A stretch of 64,000 nucleotides of DNA from positions 1 to 64,000 of the forward strand of contig NZ_MRBL01000012.1 in the NCBI RefSeq assembly GCF_001969855.1, in the 5' to 3' direction. This document shows positions 42,509 to 52,552 of the stretch, piece after piece; position 1 is the first letter of the stretch, and every line of letters begins with the position of its first letter. The stretch is from Bacillus haynesii (lineage in GTDB: Bacteria; Bacillota; Bacilli; Bacillales; Bacillaceae). A program made the position numbers and the translations under genes. The notes under the pieces were generated by a model that was given only the letters and a program-made list of their open reading frames with translations, was not told the origin of the DNA and searched no databases.

Positions 42509-42757
42509 TCTTGCATTGCGGTTTTTACCGATTTCAAATAAACCCGTCGCCGTTAACCCGGCCAGTCCCCCGGACCATAAACGGAGCACCAGTTCAAGGT
42601 CTGTAAAAGGATATGCTGCGGCCCCGATCAGCAAACCTATCAAGAGTGAAACGAGCGGAATCAAGTTTTTCGGCACTTTGACCGTCTTCTTCACCAATTC
42701 GACCAGCGCCAAAATGATCGGCGATAAAACGGATGCAAAAATTAATACCGTCTCCAT
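42491..42757 (-). CDS. Orphan A118-type holin-like membrane protein
   Basis: An 88-residue protein with three predicted membrane segments: an N-terminal helix (LIFASVLSPIILALVELV), then LIPLVSLLIGLLIGAAAY, then LWSGGLAGLTATGLFEIG, and a short basic tail. The pattern, including the closing GGLAGLTATGLFE, resembles the Listeria phage A118 holin family. No endolysin or other phage gene is near. ATG at 42757 follows AAGGAGGGAG. It could be a domesticated holin or a general small membrane protein. Confidence 0.7.
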   Translation of the reverse strand: METVLIFASVLSPIILALVELVKKTVKVPKNLIPLVSLLIGLLIGAAAYPFTDLELVLRLWSGGLAGLTATGLFEIGKNRNARKKKNP

Positions 42758-42891
42758 CGGCATCTCCCTCCTTACTTATTGAATATTTGCGTTGTCGGTT
42801 TTTTATGTATCTTTGTCCAAGAAAAACAGTTTTTTTAAGATTTGACTTACAGACTGTCTATTAAAAAGAAAATATATGAAATTTGTTTTAT

Positions 42892-42936
42892 AATAACGAA
42901 CGAAAATGTTCTTCACTAAAATTAATGTTCGGATTT
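42892..42936 (+). promoter_or_regulatory. PurR operator (two PurBoxes) upstream of purA
   Basis: AATGTTCGGATTT (42924-42936) is, on the opposite strand, an exact match to the PurBox AWWWCCGAACWWT. A second, weaker box AATAACGAACGAA (42892-42904) lies in inverted orientation about 19 nt upstream. Paired PurBoxes just upstream of the -35 are the hallmark of PurR-controlled genes in Bacillus, including purA. Confidence 0.82.
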
Positions 42937-42940
42937 CCGA

Positions 42941-42969
42941 TTGACTTTACGGATTGACACTGATAAACT
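42941..42969 (+). promoter_or_regulatory. purA promoter
   Basis: TTGACT (42941-42946) and TAAACT (42964-42969) with a 17 nt spacer, immediately downstream of the second PurBox and about 50 nt before the ATG. Confidence 0.75.
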
Positions 42970-43021
42970 GAATGTGTTTGATATTGATATCGTTTGAAAA
43001 GGTTAACGGAGGTGCACGGAT

Positions 43022-44314
43022 ATGTCTTCAGTAGTTGTTGTAGGTACGCAGTGGGGTGACGAAGGAAAAGGTAAAATCACCGATTTCCTTTCCGAAAACG
43101 CAGAGGTAATCGCACGGTACCAAGGCGGAAATAACGCAGGACATACGATTAAATTCAACGGGGTAACGTACAAACTGCATTTGATTCCATCCGGTATTTT
43201 TTATAAGGATAAAACGTGTGTGATCGGCAACGGAATGGTTGTTGATCCGAAAGCATTGGTGACGGAGCTGGCTTATCTTCATGAGCGGAACGTCAGCACG
43301 GACAACTTGAGAATCTCCAACAGGGCCCATGTCATTCTGCCGTATCATTTAAAGCTTGATGCGGTCGAAGAAGAGCGGAAAGGGGCCAATAAAATCGGCA
43401 CGACGAAAAAAGGAATCGGCCCTGCTTATATGGATAAAGCCGCTCGCGTCGGAATCCGCATCGCCGATCTGTTGGACCGGGACGTCTTTGAAGAAAAGCT
43501 CGCCCGCAATTTAGAAGAAAAAAACCGTCTGCTAGAAAAAATGTACGATGCGGAAGGATTTAAAATAGAAGACATTTTAGACGAATACTATGAGTACGGC
43601 CAGCAGATCAAACAATATGTCTGCGACACGTCCGTCGTCTTAAACGACGCGCTTGATGACGGCCGCCGCGTTTTATTCGAAGGGGCGCAAGGGGTTATGC
43701 TTGATATCGATCAAGGGACATATCCGTTTGTTACGTCTTCAAACCCTGTCGCCGGCGGCGTGACGATCGGCTCAGGTGTGGGACCGACAAAAATCCAGCA
43801 TGTCGTTGGTGTTTCGAAAGCATACACAACACGTGTCGGAGACGGGCCGTTCCCGACAGAGCTGAACAATGAGATCGGAGACCAAATCCGTGAGGTCGGC
43901 CGCGAATACGGAACAACTACTGGGCGCCCGCGCCGCGTCGGCTGGTTTGACAGCGTGGTTGTCCGCCATGCCCGCCGCGTCAGCGGAATTACCGACCTTT
44001 CATTAAATTCAATTGACGTATTGACCGGTATTGAAACATTGAAAATCTGTGTCGCTTACAAATACCGCGGCGAGATCCTGGAAGAGTTCCCAGCAAGCTT
44101 AAAAGCGCTCGCTGAATGTGAACCTGTCTATGAAGAAATGCCGGGTTGGACTGAAGATATCACAGGAGCGAAAAGCTTGAGCGACCTGCCTGAAAATGCC
44201 CGCCATTACCTTGAGCGAGTTTCTCAGCTGACAGGCATTCCGCTTTCCATTTTCTCAGTCGGTCCTGACCGCTCTCAAACAAATGTGGTGAGAAGCGTTT
44301 ATCGTCCGAACTAA
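43022..44314 (+). CDS. purA: Adenylosuccinate synthetase
   Basis: GTP-dependent first committed step from IMP to AMP. The 430-residue protein has the P-loop-like [13 protein letters not shown] (with the catalytic Asp), NNAGHT, and [20 protein letters not shown] at 43022 has GGAGGTG in front. It is monocistronic, between dnaC/holin and the tRNA-wal region as in B. subtilis. Confidence 0.98.
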   Translation: MSSVVVVGTQWGDEGKGKITDFLSENAEVIARYQGGNNAGHTIKFNGVTYKLHLIPSGIFYKDKTCVIGNGMVVDPKALVTELAYLHERNVSTDNLRISNRAHVILPYHLKLDAVEEERKGANKIGTTKKGIGPAYMDKAARVGIRIADLLDRDVFEEKLARNLEEKNRLLEKMYDAEGFKIEDILDEYYEYGQQIKQYVCDTSVVLNDALDDGRRVLFEGAQGVMLDIDQGTYPFVTSSNPVAGGVTIGSGVGPTKIQHVVGVSKAYTTRVGDGPFPTELNNEIGDQIREVGREYGTTTGRPRRVGWFDSVVVRHARRVSGITDLSLNSIDVLTGIETLKICVAYKYRGEILEEFPASLKALAECEPVYEEMPGWTEDITGAKSLSDLPENARHYLERVSQLTGIPLSIFSVGPDRSQTNVVRSVYRPN

Positions 44315-44324
44315 ATTCTAGAAG

Positions 44325-44355
44325 AGCCTCTGCAGTCCGCAGGGGCTTTGTTTTT
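44325..44355 (+). terminator. Terminator after purA
   Basis: Inverted repeat AGCCTCTGC / GCAGGGGCT followed by a T-rich tail. Confidence 0.85.
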
Positions 44356-44377
44356 CAATGACAAGGAGGGCAAACGG

Positions 44378-44791
44378 GTGGAACGTGTCGATGTTGTATA
44401 TTCATTCGCGGAAGAGAACGGAAACATTCTGATGGTGAAAAATAAGAAAAATCAATCATGGACGTTACCGGGCGGCAAGGTGGAAGCTGGAGAATCGCTG
44501 ACAGAAGCCGCGGCGAGAGAAATGAAGGAAGAAACGGGCTACGGGTTCAGCCTCTTGATATTTTAGCTATAAATGAAGCGGTGATCAGCAGCGAGCATGT
44601 CTATTTCATCGTGTTTAGGACCCGGATCACCGATCGGCCGGATGACATCACGTTTGACGAGAAACATTGTTGAAGCCAAGTGGATGCCGCTTCATGAAGC
44701 TGACCGGCTGTTGTCTGTATTCCCTCCGAATGGAATCATGCACTGGCTGAACCGCGAAGGGGCGGAGTATCATCACGAAAGGAAAAAATAA
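44378..44791 (+). pseudogene. Nudix hydrolase, broken by two frameshifts
   Basis: A MutT/Nudix gene starting at GTG 44378 (AAGGAGGG before it). The Nudix box is intact: GGKVEAGESL then REMKEETGYG. Right after it, about 44541, one base is missing relative to a continuous frame, and translation stops at TAG 44562-44564. The homologous protein continues in the next frame (VQPLDILAINEAVISSEHVYFI) and returns to the first frame after an extra base in an AAA run near 44666 (NIVEAKWMPLHEADRLLSVF), ending at 44791. As read it yields a truncated protein; either a pseudogene or two sequencing indels. Confidence 0.8.
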
Positions 44792-44813
44792 TAGAAAAAA
44801 ATAAAAAAATATA

Positions 44814-44841
44814 TTGCCACTTCTGTTCGTTCTATGATAAT
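44814..44841 (+). promoter_or_regulatory. tRNA cluster promoter
   Basis: TTGCCA (44814-44819) and GATAAT (44836-44841, spacer 16; TAATAT at 44838 would give 18), about 30 nt upstream of tRNA-Lys. A short leader stem (CGTTGTT / AACAACG) lies between promoter and tRNA. Confidence 0.65.
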
Positions 44842-44872
44842 ATAAATCTCGTTGTTGCGAAAACAACGAAAC

Positions 44873-44948
44873 GAGCCATTAGCTCAGTTGGTAGAGCATC
44901 TGACTTTTAATCAGAGGGTCGAAGGTTCGAGTCCTTCATGGCTCACCA
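44873..44948 (+). tRNA. tRNA-Lys (TTT)
   Basis: Full cloverleaf: acceptor GAGCCAT pairs with ATGGCTC, anticodon loop CTTTTAA, T arm GGTTCGAGTCC, and encoded CCA. First of four in the cluster. Confidence 0.97.
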
Positions 44949-44955
44949 TTTCCCT

Positions 44956-45027
44956 GGCCCGTTGGTCAAGTGGTTAAGACACCGCCCTTTCACGGCGGTA
45001 ACACGGGTTCGAATCCCGTACGGGTCA
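44956..45027 (+). tRNA. tRNA-Glu (TTC)
   Basis: Acceptor GGCCCGT pairs with ACGGGTC, anticodon loop CTTTCAC, T arm GGGTTCGAATCCC. Discriminator A; CCA is not encoded and must be added. Confidence 0.96.
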
Positions 45028-45060
45028 TTGATTTACTTTAGCGTTATTGCTAAATCCCCG

Positions 45061-45098
45061 CTTGCTCCGGAGGAGACCACGATTCTTCTCCGAAGCAG
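45061..45098 (+). other. Spacer hairpin between tRNA-Glu and tRNA-Asp
   Basis: The unusually long 88 nt spacer holds an imperfect stem (CTTGCTCCGGAGGAGA pairing with TCTTCTCCGAAGCAG) and a smaller perfect one (TTTAGC / GCTAAA, 45037-45054). They may direct processing of the polycistronic precursor. Neither resembles a tRNA. Confidence 0.45.
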
Positions 45099-45115
45099 GT
45101 ACTGTAATTATGCAA

Positions 45116-45192
45116 GGTCCGGTAGTTCAGTTGGTTAGAATGCCTGCCTGTCACGCAGGAGGTCGCGGGTTCGAGTCCCGTCCGGACCGCCA
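45116..45192 (+). tRNA. tRNA-Asp (GTC)
   Basis: Acceptor GGTCCGG pairs with CCGGACC, anticodon loop CTGTCAC, T arm GGGTTCGAGTCCC, encoded CCA. Confidence 0.97.
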
Positions 45193-45213
45193 TTTATAAA
45201 AAGTTACATACCC

Positions 45214-45286
<73 letters not shown>

Positions 45287-45290
45287 CTCT

Positions 45291-45329
45291 AAAAAGCGCG
45301 TCTGTTTTTAAGCAGATGCGTTTTCTTTT
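45291..45329 (+). terminator. Terminator after the tRNA cluster
   Basis: Inverted repeat AAAAGCGCGTCTG / CAGATGCGTTTT followed by TCTTTTA. Confidence 0.88.
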
Positions 45330-45695
45330 AGCTGAAATCAAGGAAATAAAATGCTGAAGGAATAAAAAGGAGAAAAAAGGGAGGCCGGTAACCCGGCCGA
45401 AGAAGAAGACGTTACTATATAGACGGTCTTGAAGGAAAAGATGTTTCATTTTTCAGTAAAAAAAGTCACAAAAATTTAATTGTTGTGATAAAAGCGGAAA
45501 AATAGCGGCTGGTTTTAATTTCCAAACGTTTTCCTTTGAACTATTTTTTTAACTTTTGCTTCATAAACGTTATAATGTATAAGAAATCTATTTTCTAGAA
45601 AGTGTTTTTTAATGACGACATGCAGTGTACTTGATATAAAACATAGACAGCCATCCTTTGGCTGTATCCAAACTCTGAACCAGGAGGAATGAACA
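45330..45695 (+). promoter_or_regulatory. walR upstream region and promoter
   Basis: No gene is present in these 366 nt. A SigA-like promoter is at 45548-45576: TTTAAC, 17 nt, perfect TATAAT, with an A/T-rich stretch upstream and about 120 nt of leader before walR. A GC hairpin (GGCCGG / CCGGCC, 45383-45398) is followed by a T run only on the minus strand, so it could stop antisense transcription entering the tRNA genes. Confidence 0.7.
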
Positions 45696-46403
45696 ATGGA
45701 AAAAAAGATACTAGTTGTAGATGATGAAAAGCCGATTGCTGATATTTTAGAGTTTAATTTGAAAAAAGAGGGCTATGAAGTCCATTGCGCATACGACGGC
45801 AATGAAGCGCTTCAGATGGTTGAGGATCTCAACCCTGATATGATCCTGCTCGACATCATGCTTCCGAACAAAGACGGTGTGGAAGTGTGCCGTGAAGTCC
45901 GCAAAAAATATGATATGCCCATCATTATGCTGACAGCAAAGGATTCGGAAATCGATAAAGTCATCGGTCTTGAACTGGGCGCTGACGACTATGTGACAAA
46001 ACCGTTCAGCACCCGCGAACTGCTGGCGCGTGTCAAAGCGAACTTGAGAAGACAGAACACAGCGGTTCCTGCCGAAGAAGAATCGTCTTCAAACGAAATT
46101 CAAATCGGATCGCTCGTCATTTTCCCGGATGCCTACGTCGTTTCAAAACGGGACGAGACAATCGAGCTGACGCATCGGGAATTCGAACTGCTGCATTACC
46201 TTGCAAAACATATCGGACAGGTCATGACGCGTGAGCATCTCCTGCAAACCGTGTGGGGATATGACTACTTTGGGGATGTCCGGACAGTTGACGTTACGGT
46301 CAGACGCCTTCGTGAAAAAATCGAGGATAATCCGAGTCACCCAAGCTGGATCGTCACAAGGCGCGGTGTCGGCTACTATTTGAGAAATCCGGAACAGGAC
46401 TAA
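45696..46403 (+). CDS. walR: Essential response regulator WalR (YycF)
   Basis: OmpR-family regulator of autolysins and cell-wall homeostasis. The 235-residue protein has a receiver domain with Asp53 as phosphoacceptor ([13 protein letters not shown]), Lys in [13 protein letters not shown], and a C-terminal winged helix with [25 protein letters not shown] site before ATG. First gene of walRKHIJ-htrC. Confidence 0.98.
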   Translation: MEKKILVVDDEKPIADILEFNLKKEGYEVHCAYDGNEALQMVEDLNPDMILLDIMLPNKDGVEVCREVRKKYDMPIIMLTAKDSEIDKVIGLELGADDYVTKPFSTRELLARVKANLRRQNTAVPAEEESSSNEIQIGSLVIFPDAYVVSKRDETIELTHREFELLHYLAKHIGQVMTREHLLQTVWGYDYFGDVRTVDVTVRRLREKIEDNPSHPSWIVTRRGVGYYLRNPEQD

Positions 46404-46410
46404 TACCCAA

Positions 46411-48255
46411 ATGAATAAAGTCAGTTTTTTTCGCTCGATTCATTTTAAGTTTACCTTAATATACGTTCTGCTGATTATCGTTGCCATGCAGATTATCGGC
46501 GTCTACTTTGTCAATGAGATGGAGAAGTCACTTCTTAAATCTTATAATGACTCTCTTGACCAGCGGGTGAACAACCTTTCATATTATCTGGAACAGGAAA
46601 TGACGAAGGATAGAAGCACGTCTTCCTCGACTACCTTGAAAGAAGATGCAGAGCGGATTCTAAATGATTTCAGCAAAGAAGGCGAAATTCTCGAAGTCAG
46701 TCTGATTGATAAAAGCTATGAAGTCATCGCGACCTCCAATCCTTATAACCGGGAGGTGGCGGGGAAAAAGACAACAGAGGGCATTATTAAAAGGACACTG
46801 CTTGTCGGTATTCCGTACGAAAATAAATTTTTCGACCCGGAGCGGGACAGCAAAGTGCGAATTTCAGTCACGCCGATTAAAAAATCGAATCAAGAGACAA
46901 TCGGGGCCATTTACGTCGTGGCATCGATGGATAATGTCTACAATCAAATCCGGACGATCAACACCATTTTAGCGTCTGGAACTTTTATTGCGCTTGGAAT
47001 CACTGCTTTCCTCGGGATCTTTGTCGCGCGAACGATTACACATCCGCTGTCAGATATGAGAAAGCAGGCCATTGAACTGGCGAAAGGAAATTTCTCAAGA
47101 AAAGTTAGGAAGTATGGAAACGACGAAATCGGCCAGCTGGCCACAACGTTTAATTATTTAACGAGAGAGCTGAAAGAAGCTCAGTCCATGACAGAAGGCG
47201 AACGAAAAAAACTATCTTCTGTTATTGCGTATATGACAGACGGGGTTATCGCGACAAACCGAAATGGCGCGATTATTTTGCTTAATACGCCGGCGCTGGA
47301 GCTTCTAAATGTTTCACGTGAAACGGCTCTGGAAATGCCGATCACCTCACTGCTCGGCCTTGAAGACGAATATACGTTTGAAGATTTGGTTGAACAGCAG
47401 GATTCCCTGCTTCTTGAAATTGAACAGGAAGAACGGACGTCTGTGCTCCGCGTCAATTTCTCGGTCATCCAAAAAGAACACGGAAAGATCGACGGGTTGA
47501 TTGCGGTTATTTACGATGTCACAGAACAAGAACAGATTGATCAAGAGCGGAGAGAGTTTGTGGCAAATGTCTCCCACGAGCTCAGAACGCCGCTCACAAC
47601 GATGCGCAGCTATTTAGAAGCGCTTGCGGAAGGCGCATGGCAGGATCCAAACATTGCGCCGCGCTTCTTGAATGTGACACAGAATGAAACAGAGCGTATG
47701 ATCAGGCTTGTCAACGACTTGCTGCAGCTTTCAAAGTTTGACAGCAAGGATTATCAATTCAATAAAGAATGGATTCATTTTATCCGTTTCTTCTCATTGA
47801 TTATTGAACGCTTTGAAATGACGAAAGAGCAGCATGTTGAGTTTATCAGCAATCTGCCGGATAGAGAATTGTATGTTGAAATCGACCCTGACAAGATTAC
47901 GCAAGTGCTGGATAATATCATTTCAAATGCGTTGAAATATTCCCCTGAAGGAGGCCATATCACGTTCTCTGTTGATGTAAATGAAGAAGAAGAGCTTCTT
48001 TATATCAGTGTCAAAGACGAAGGTGTCGGCATTCCGAGAAAAGACATGGAGAAGATCTTCGAGCGTTTCTACCGTGTAGATAAAGCCAGAACAAGAAGAC
48101 TCGGCGGTACGGGGCTCGGTCTTGCGATCGCAAAAGAAATGGTACAAGCCCATGGCGGCGACATCTGGGCCGACAGTATCGAAGGAAAAGGAACAACGAT
48201 CACATTTACCCTGCCGTATAAAGAAGAACAAGAGGATGATTGGGATGAAGCGTGA
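46411..48255 (+). CDS. walK: Essential sensor histidine kinase WalK (YycG)
   Basis: Membrane kinase for WalR. The 614-residue protein has two membrane helices (about 14-33 and 185-203) around an extracellular PAS-like domain, a HAMP domain (about 204-256), a cytoplasmic PAS (about 265-370), HisKA with His389 in FVANVSHELRTPL, and a HATPase with N, G1 (DEGVGIP) and G2 (RLGGTGLGLAI) boxes. Only a weak ribosome site precedes the ATG, 7 nt after walR, so translation may depend on walR. A near-perfect parS lies in its PAS-coding part. It overlaps walH by 11 nt. Confidence 0.98.
   Translation: MNKVSFFRSIHFKFTLIYVLLIIVAMQIIGVYFVNEMEKSLLKSYNDSLDQRVNNLSYYLEQEMTKDRSTSSSTTLKEDAERILNDFSKEGEILEVSLIDKSYEVIATSNPYNREVAGKKTTEGIIKRTLLVGIPYENKFFDPERDSKVRISVTPIKKSNQETIGAIYVVASMDNVYNQIRTINTILASGTFIALGITAFLGIFVARTITHPLSDMRKQAIELAKGNFSRKVRKYGNDEIGQLATTFNYLTRELKEAQSMTEGERKKLSSVIAYMTDGVIATNRNGAIILLNTPALELLNVSRETALEMPITSLLGLEDEYTFEDLVEQQDSLLLEIEQEERTSVLRVNFSVIQKEHGKIDGLIAVIYDVTEQEQIDQERREFVANVSHELRTPLTTMRSYLEALAEGAWQDPNIAPRFLNVTQNETERMIRLVNDLLQLSKFDSKDYQFNKEWIHFIRFFSLIIERFEMTKEQHVEFISNLPDRELYVEIDPDKITQVLDNIISNALKYSPEGGHITFSVDVNEEEELLYISVKDEGVGIPRKDMEKIFERFYRVDKARTRRLGGTGLGLAIAKEMVQAHGGDIWADSIEGKGTTITFTLPYKEEQEDDWDEA
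47310..47325 (+). other. parS site inside walK
   Basis: TGTTTCACGTGAAACG matches parS at 15 of 16 positions; only the last base differs. It encodes VSRET in WalK. Confidence 0.85.
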
Positions 48256-49609
48256 AACAATTAAAACGATAATACTGTCCCTTTTGGTTTTGATCAGTCT
48301 TCTTTTTACTTTTAATATTTGGGGATTTCAGGGGAATTACGAAAAAGTGGAAGATTCACAGGCTCAGGTCAGCGACAAACAGCCGATTACAAACCAAACA
48401 AAGTTGTTAAATGAAGCCGTCAAACCGCAGCAAATGTTCATTCATGAGAATGGGCAGCATTATTTGCTGAATGATACGACGCTCTATTCTCAGCTCTGGG
48501 ATGACATGAGCCGATGGGAAGTCAAATCGTTAAAGGATATCTCGGACAAATTTGACAGGCAGCAGTTCAAAAACTGGCTGTACGCTAAAAATAAAGAATC
48601 CAAATTGGATCTCGTCTTCAGCGACAATATTCCAATCGATGTGCTGCAGCCGCTTTTCAAATGGTCCGCCAATTCTTATGAGTACAACTCTTTTGACAGA
48701 ATCGTTCTTCCTTTCAATGAAGGACGGGGCATGAAAAAAATCTACTTTGTATCCTTCAGCAAAGAGACGGTTGTTGAAGCGGTGATTGAATCGGCAAATT
48801 ACCGCAACATCCTTTCAGACATTGAAAAAGAAAAGACACAAATGCCTCTTTATGAGGACTTTGCAATCAATTCGCGCAGGGATGTCTTGCTTCCGGTTAA
48901 CAGGCTGAAGCTGTCTGAAAAAGAGTATTTTACAGAAACGATCAGCCCGACGCGTTTTAAAAAAGCTTTATTTGATGACCCGCAAACCGTCCGGCAGGAA
49001 ACCAACTTAAACAGACCGGTATATACGGATGGAACAAGTCTTTTGGAGGTCTACTCGAACAACAGACAGGTTAAGTTCCAGCACCGCAACCTGGAACCGA
49101 GTTCTTCTTATCAAAATGGAGAGCTGATCAATAAAAGCTTTAAATATTTAAACGACACGGGAAGCTGGACGGATGATTATCAATTTTTCGGTTTGAATGA
49201 AAATCAGCAGATCAACTTTAATCTGTTTATGGATCAGCTGCCGGTCGTTAACAGCCAAAACCAGCCTTTCGGAACGACGTCGATTGAACTTCGCTGGGCA
49301 AACAACGACATATTGGATTATAAACACCCAACATATGTCTTGGGCGCAAATGCAAATCCGGTCAGCAAGACGGATAAAGAAATCATGAGCGGAGAAGAAT
49401 TGATTCAGTTCCTGCAAGAGAATGAAGAGTATGATTTTGAAAAGATTGAACAAATTTTCCCTGCCTATGAAATGGTCTCAGTATCAGAGGAACAAGACCC
49501 TCTTGTCAAACTTGTGCCGACTTGGTGCATTAAAATAAACGGTACGATAAAGCCGGTATCAAAGAAGGATTCAGCGGTGAAGGAGGGCATTGAAAATGGA
49601 GTGGAATAG
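48245..49609 (+). CDS. walH: WalK regulator WalH (YycH)
   Basis: Membrane-anchored negative regulator of WalK. The 454-residue protein has one N-terminal membrane helix (IILSLLVLISLLFTFNIWG, about 9-27) and a large extracellular region. The frame extends far upstream inside walK, but ATG at 48245 has TGGGATGA nearby and gives the B. subtilis size. It overlaps walK by 11 nt and walI by 14 nt. Confidence 0.94.
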   Translation: MKRETIKTIILSLLVLISLLFTFNIWGFQGNYEKVEDSQAQVSDKQPITNQTKLLNEAVKPQQMFIHENGQHYLLNDTTLYSQLWDDMSRWEVKSLKDISDKFDRQQFKNWLYAKNKESKLDLVFSDNIPIDVLQPLFKWSANSYEYNSFDRIVLPFNEGRGMKKIYFVSFSKETVVEAVIESANYRNILSDIEKEKTQMPLYEDFAINSRRDVLLPVNRLKLSEKEYFTETISPTRFKKALFDDPQTVRQETNLNRPVYTDGTSLLEVYSNNRQVKFQHRNLEPSSSYQNGELINKSFKYLNDTGSWTDDYQFFGLNENQQINFNLFMDQLPVVNSQNQPFGTTSIELRWANNDILDYKHPTYVLGANANPVSKTDKEIMSGEELIQFLQENEEYDFEKIEQIFPAYEMVSVSEEQDPLVKLVPTWCIKINGTIKPVSKKDSAVKEGIENGVE

Positions 49610-50444
49610 AACAAAAACAATCTTCATTATCGTCTTCCTCATCCTTGATATCTTTTTGGCCTTTCAATACTATGATAAGCGCAGCAACAATCAGTTTCCG
49701 ATTTTAGAAAAATCAACGCTGCAGGAAGATATGAAAGCAGACCATATTGCATACGGCAATTTGTCTAAAGAGACGTCAAAAGGCTCCTCAATCTCTGCAC
49801 AAAAGCGAATCTTTAAGCAAAGCGAGATTAAGTCGTTAAAAGGGCAAAAGCCGAAGGCGTTAATGAATACTGAAAAAAAGAACGCTTTGACGGAAATAGA
49901 GATGGAATTTGAAACACCGATTGCGCTTCCGAAAACGGATATGAAGACAAAAGCAAGGGAAATCGTCAACGAAGAGATTATCGACGGCAGCAAGTACAAG
50001 CTTTGGAAAGTCGATAAGAACGGAAAACAGATCGTATTCTTCCAAACCTATAATGGAAATTATATCTTTCAGGACCGGCAAAATGATGATAACAACGAGA
50101 TGGGCGAAGTTGTTCTGTACTTGAATAATAAAAACGAAGTCGTTTCCTATAAGCAGTCGATGCTGCAGGATATAAAAGAAGTCAAAACGGAAAATCTGAT
50201 CTCTGCAGTCGGCGCGGTTGAAGCGTTGTACTATCCGGATTATTTGAAGAAGTACAGCAAAATTAAATCAGCCGAGCTTGGCTATTTTACGCAGTATCCG
50301 CTGGCAAGCGCTCAAATTTTCGTGCCCGTTTGGCGGATCGAAGTGGAGCGCAAAACGGACGATAAAACCATTCACGAAGAATTTATCGTGGATGCACGGG
50401 ACGGAGCGCTTCTTCAATCACAAGAGAAAAAGGAAAAATCATAA
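49596..50444 (+). CDS. walI: WalK regulator WalI (YycI)
   Basis: Partner of WalH; the two form a complex with WalK through their membrane helices. The 282-residue protein has one N-terminal helix (TIFIIVFLILDIFLAFQYY) and an extracellular domain of the YycI type. ATG at 49596 is favoured by AAGGAGGG 8 nt upstream over the TTG two codons earlier. Confidence 0.93.
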   Translation: MEWNRTKTIFIIVFLILDIFLAFQYYDKRSNNQFPILEKSTLQEDMKADHIAYGNLSKETSKGSSISAQKRIFKQSEIKSLKGQKPKALMNTEKKNALTEIEMEFETPIALPKTDMKTKAREIVNEEIIDGSKYKLWKVDKNGKQIVFFQTYNGNYIFQDRQNDDNNEMGEVVLYLNNKNEVVSYKQSMLQDIKEVKTENLISAVGAVEALYYPDYLKKYSKIKSAELGYFTQYPLASAQIFVPVWRIEVERKTDDKTIHEEFIVDARDGALLQSQEKKEKS

Positions 50445-50458
50445 TGGAGTGAGAAACC

Positions 50459-51253
50459 ATGAGCCTGCAATTTAGCGTACTTGCGAGCGGGAGTACCGGT
50501 AATGCTTTATATTTGGAAACCGATGACCACGCTTTTTTAGTTGACGCAGGACTTAGCGGGAAGGCGATGGAAGGGCTGATGGCGCAAATTGATCGAAAGC
50601 TTGATCAGCTTGACGGCATTTTTGTTACGCATGAGCACAGTGATCATATAAAAGGGCTGGGCGTGCTGGCAAGAAAATATGAGCTGCCCGTTTACGCCAA
50701 TGAAAAAACGTGGAAGGCGATGGAAGGGCATATCGGTAAAATGGATAACGGCCAAAAGTTCGTATTTCCGATGGAAACCGTCAAGTCATTCGGCTCCCTT
50801 GATGTCGAATCGTTCGGTGTATCCCATGATGCCGCAGAGCCGATGTTTTACGTTTTTCATTACAATGGCCGAAAGCTCGCTTTGATTACGGATACGGGCT
50901 ATGTCAGCGACAGAATGAAAGGCATCATCCGCTCGGCAAACGCTTTTGTTTTTGAAAGCAATCATGATGTTGGCATGCTGCAAATGGGCCGCTATCCGTG
51001 GAACATCAAGCGCCGGATTCTTAGCGACGTCGGACACGTATCCAATGAGGACGCGGCACTCGCAATGACCGATGTAATCGGTGATGAGACATCGAGAATT
51101 TATTTGGCTCATTTAAGCCAGGACAACAACATGAAAGAGCTGGCGAGAATGTCCGTGCAGCAAACGTTGGCTGCCAAAGGATTTGCGGCAGGAGAAACGT
51201 TTGATTTATATGATACCGATCCTAAGAAACCGACACCTCTCGTAGCGGTGTAA
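50459..51253 (+). CDS. walJ: Metallo-beta-lactamase-fold exonuclease WalJ (YycJ)
   Basis: A 264-residue metallo-beta-lactamase-fold protein with the metal motif [20 protein letters not shown] at the start, and DTGYVSD. B. subtilis YycJ/WalJ has double-strand 5'-3' exonuclease activity and is linked to coordinating division with replication. ATG follows a TGGAGTGAG site, 14 nt after walI. Confidence 0.95.
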   Translation: MSLQFSVLASGSTGNALYLETDDHAFLVDAGLSGKAMEGLMAQIDRKLDQLDGIFVTHEHSDHIKGLGVLARKYELPVYANEKTWKAMEGHIGKMDNGQKFVFPMETVKSFGSLDVESFGVSHDAAEPMFYVFHYNGRKLALITDTGYVSDRMKGIIRSANAFVFESNHDVGMLQMGRYPWNIKRRILSDVGHVSNEDAALAMTDVIGDETSRIYLAHLSQDNNMKELARMSVQQTLAAKGFAAGETFDLYDTDPKKPTPLVAV

Positions 51254-51335
51254 ATTTTCCTGATTGAATGATTAATCTGCAGGCAGATGATCCACACTAT
51301 ATACATATATCGTTCCTTGAAAGGATTTGAATATA

Positions 51336-52547
51336 GTGGAGTTTAATCATGATGAGGAAAAATTCGTTCGGGAAAAGCCGGTGAGAAATTGGAGAAGCTT
51401 TTTGTTTTCAAGCCTGATCGGCGCCGTTATCGGCGCTCTTTTAACAGTGTTTGCCCTGCCGTACCTCTCGCAGCAGGGATGGCTGCCGTATAATCTGCAA
51501 GTCATCGAAGCGCGCGGAGGTCAAGGAACTCAGCAGGGCGGTACGGTCCGCAATGTATCCGTCAACGTGAATAATGAAGTCACGCAAGTGGTCTCTAAGG
51601 TTTCTGATTCTGTTGTCGGCGTTATCAACATCCAAAAGACAGGTGTATGGGATGGTGACAGCGAAGCGGGAACAGGCTCGGGCGTTATTTATAAAAAGGA
51701 CGGCAACACATCCCACATTGTGACCAACCACCATGTCATTGAAGGGGCGTCCCAAATTGAAGTCAGCCTGAATGACGGAACACGGATTCCGGCAAAACTG
51801 ATCGGCAGTGATAAGCTGATGGATCTGGCTGTTCTGCAAGTCAACAGCAATAAAATAAAAGCTGCTGCTGAATTTGGAAATTCTGATAAAGTGAAGACAG
51901 GAGAGCCTGTCATCGCGATTGGAAATCCGCTCGGCCTGCAGTTTTCAGGATCTGTTACACAAGGTATCATTTCTGGAACCGAACGTGCAGTTCCGGTCGA
52001 TTCAAACGGAGACGGACAGCCGGACTGGAATGCCGAAGTATTGCAGACAGATGCTGCCATTAACCCGGGTAACAGCGGAGGCGGCCTGTTTAATATTGAT
52101 GGAAAAGTCATCGGCATTAATTCGATGAAAATCGCTGAATCAGCCGTCGAAGGCATCGGCCTGAGCATTCCGGCCAACCTCGCCATTCCGGTTATCGAAG
52201 ATTTGGAAACGTACGGTGAAGTGAGACGGCCGTATCTTGGAATTGAGATGAAATCACTTGGCGACATCGCAAGCTACCACTGGCAGGAAACGCTTAAACT
52301 GCCGAAGGACGTAACATCAGGCGTCGTTGTGATGGGCGTTCAGCCGGTATCTCCTGCGGGTAGAGCCGGTCTGAGAGAGCTCGATGTCATCGTCGAATTT
52401 AACGGTGACCGCGTTTACGATATTGTTGATCTGCGTAAAAAGCTTTACACCAAAAACGTCGGCGACAAGGTAAAAATCAAATACCTGCGGGGCGGAAAAG
52501 AAAAAACAACAGAAGTAAAGCTGACCCGATCACAATTGGGAAGCTGA
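51336..52547 (+). CDS. htrC: HtrA-type serine protease HtrC (YyxA)
   Basis: Membrane-anchored trypsin-like protease for envelope protein quality control. The 403-residue form has an N-terminal membrane helix (about 25-47), a protease domain with His in TNHHVIEG, Asp in MDLAVLQ and Ser in NPGNSGGG, and a C-terminal PDZ domain (about 300-390). GTG at 51336 is preferred, 10 nt after AAAGGA; a TTG at 51327 is too close to that site. Last gene of the wal operon. Confidence 0.93.
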   Translation: MEFNHDEEKFVREKPVRNWRSFLFSSLIGAVIGALLTVFALPYLSQQGWLPYNLQVIEARGGQGTQQGGTVRNVSVNVNNEVTQVVSKVSDSVVGVINIQKTGVWDGDSEAGTGSGVIYKKDGNTSHIVTNHHVIEGASQIEVSLNDGTRIPAKLIGSDKLMDLAVLQVNSNKIKAAAEFGNSDKVKTGEPVIAIGNPLGLQFSGSVTQGIISGTERAVPVDSNGDGQPDWNAEVLQTDAAINPGNSGGGLFNIDGKVIGINSMKIAESAVEGIGLSIPANLAIPVIEDLETYGEVRRPYLGIEMKSLGDIASYHWQETLKLPKDVTSGVVVMGVQPVSPAGRAGLRELDVIVEFNGDRVYDIVDLRKKLYTKNVGDKVKIKYLRGGKEKTTEVKLTRSQLGS

Positions 52548-52552
52548 TCAAG

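Noticed and set aside
44938..45138. Plus-strand frame running through tRNA-Glu
   Set aside because: It covers a clear tRNA gene and its spacer; no coding features.
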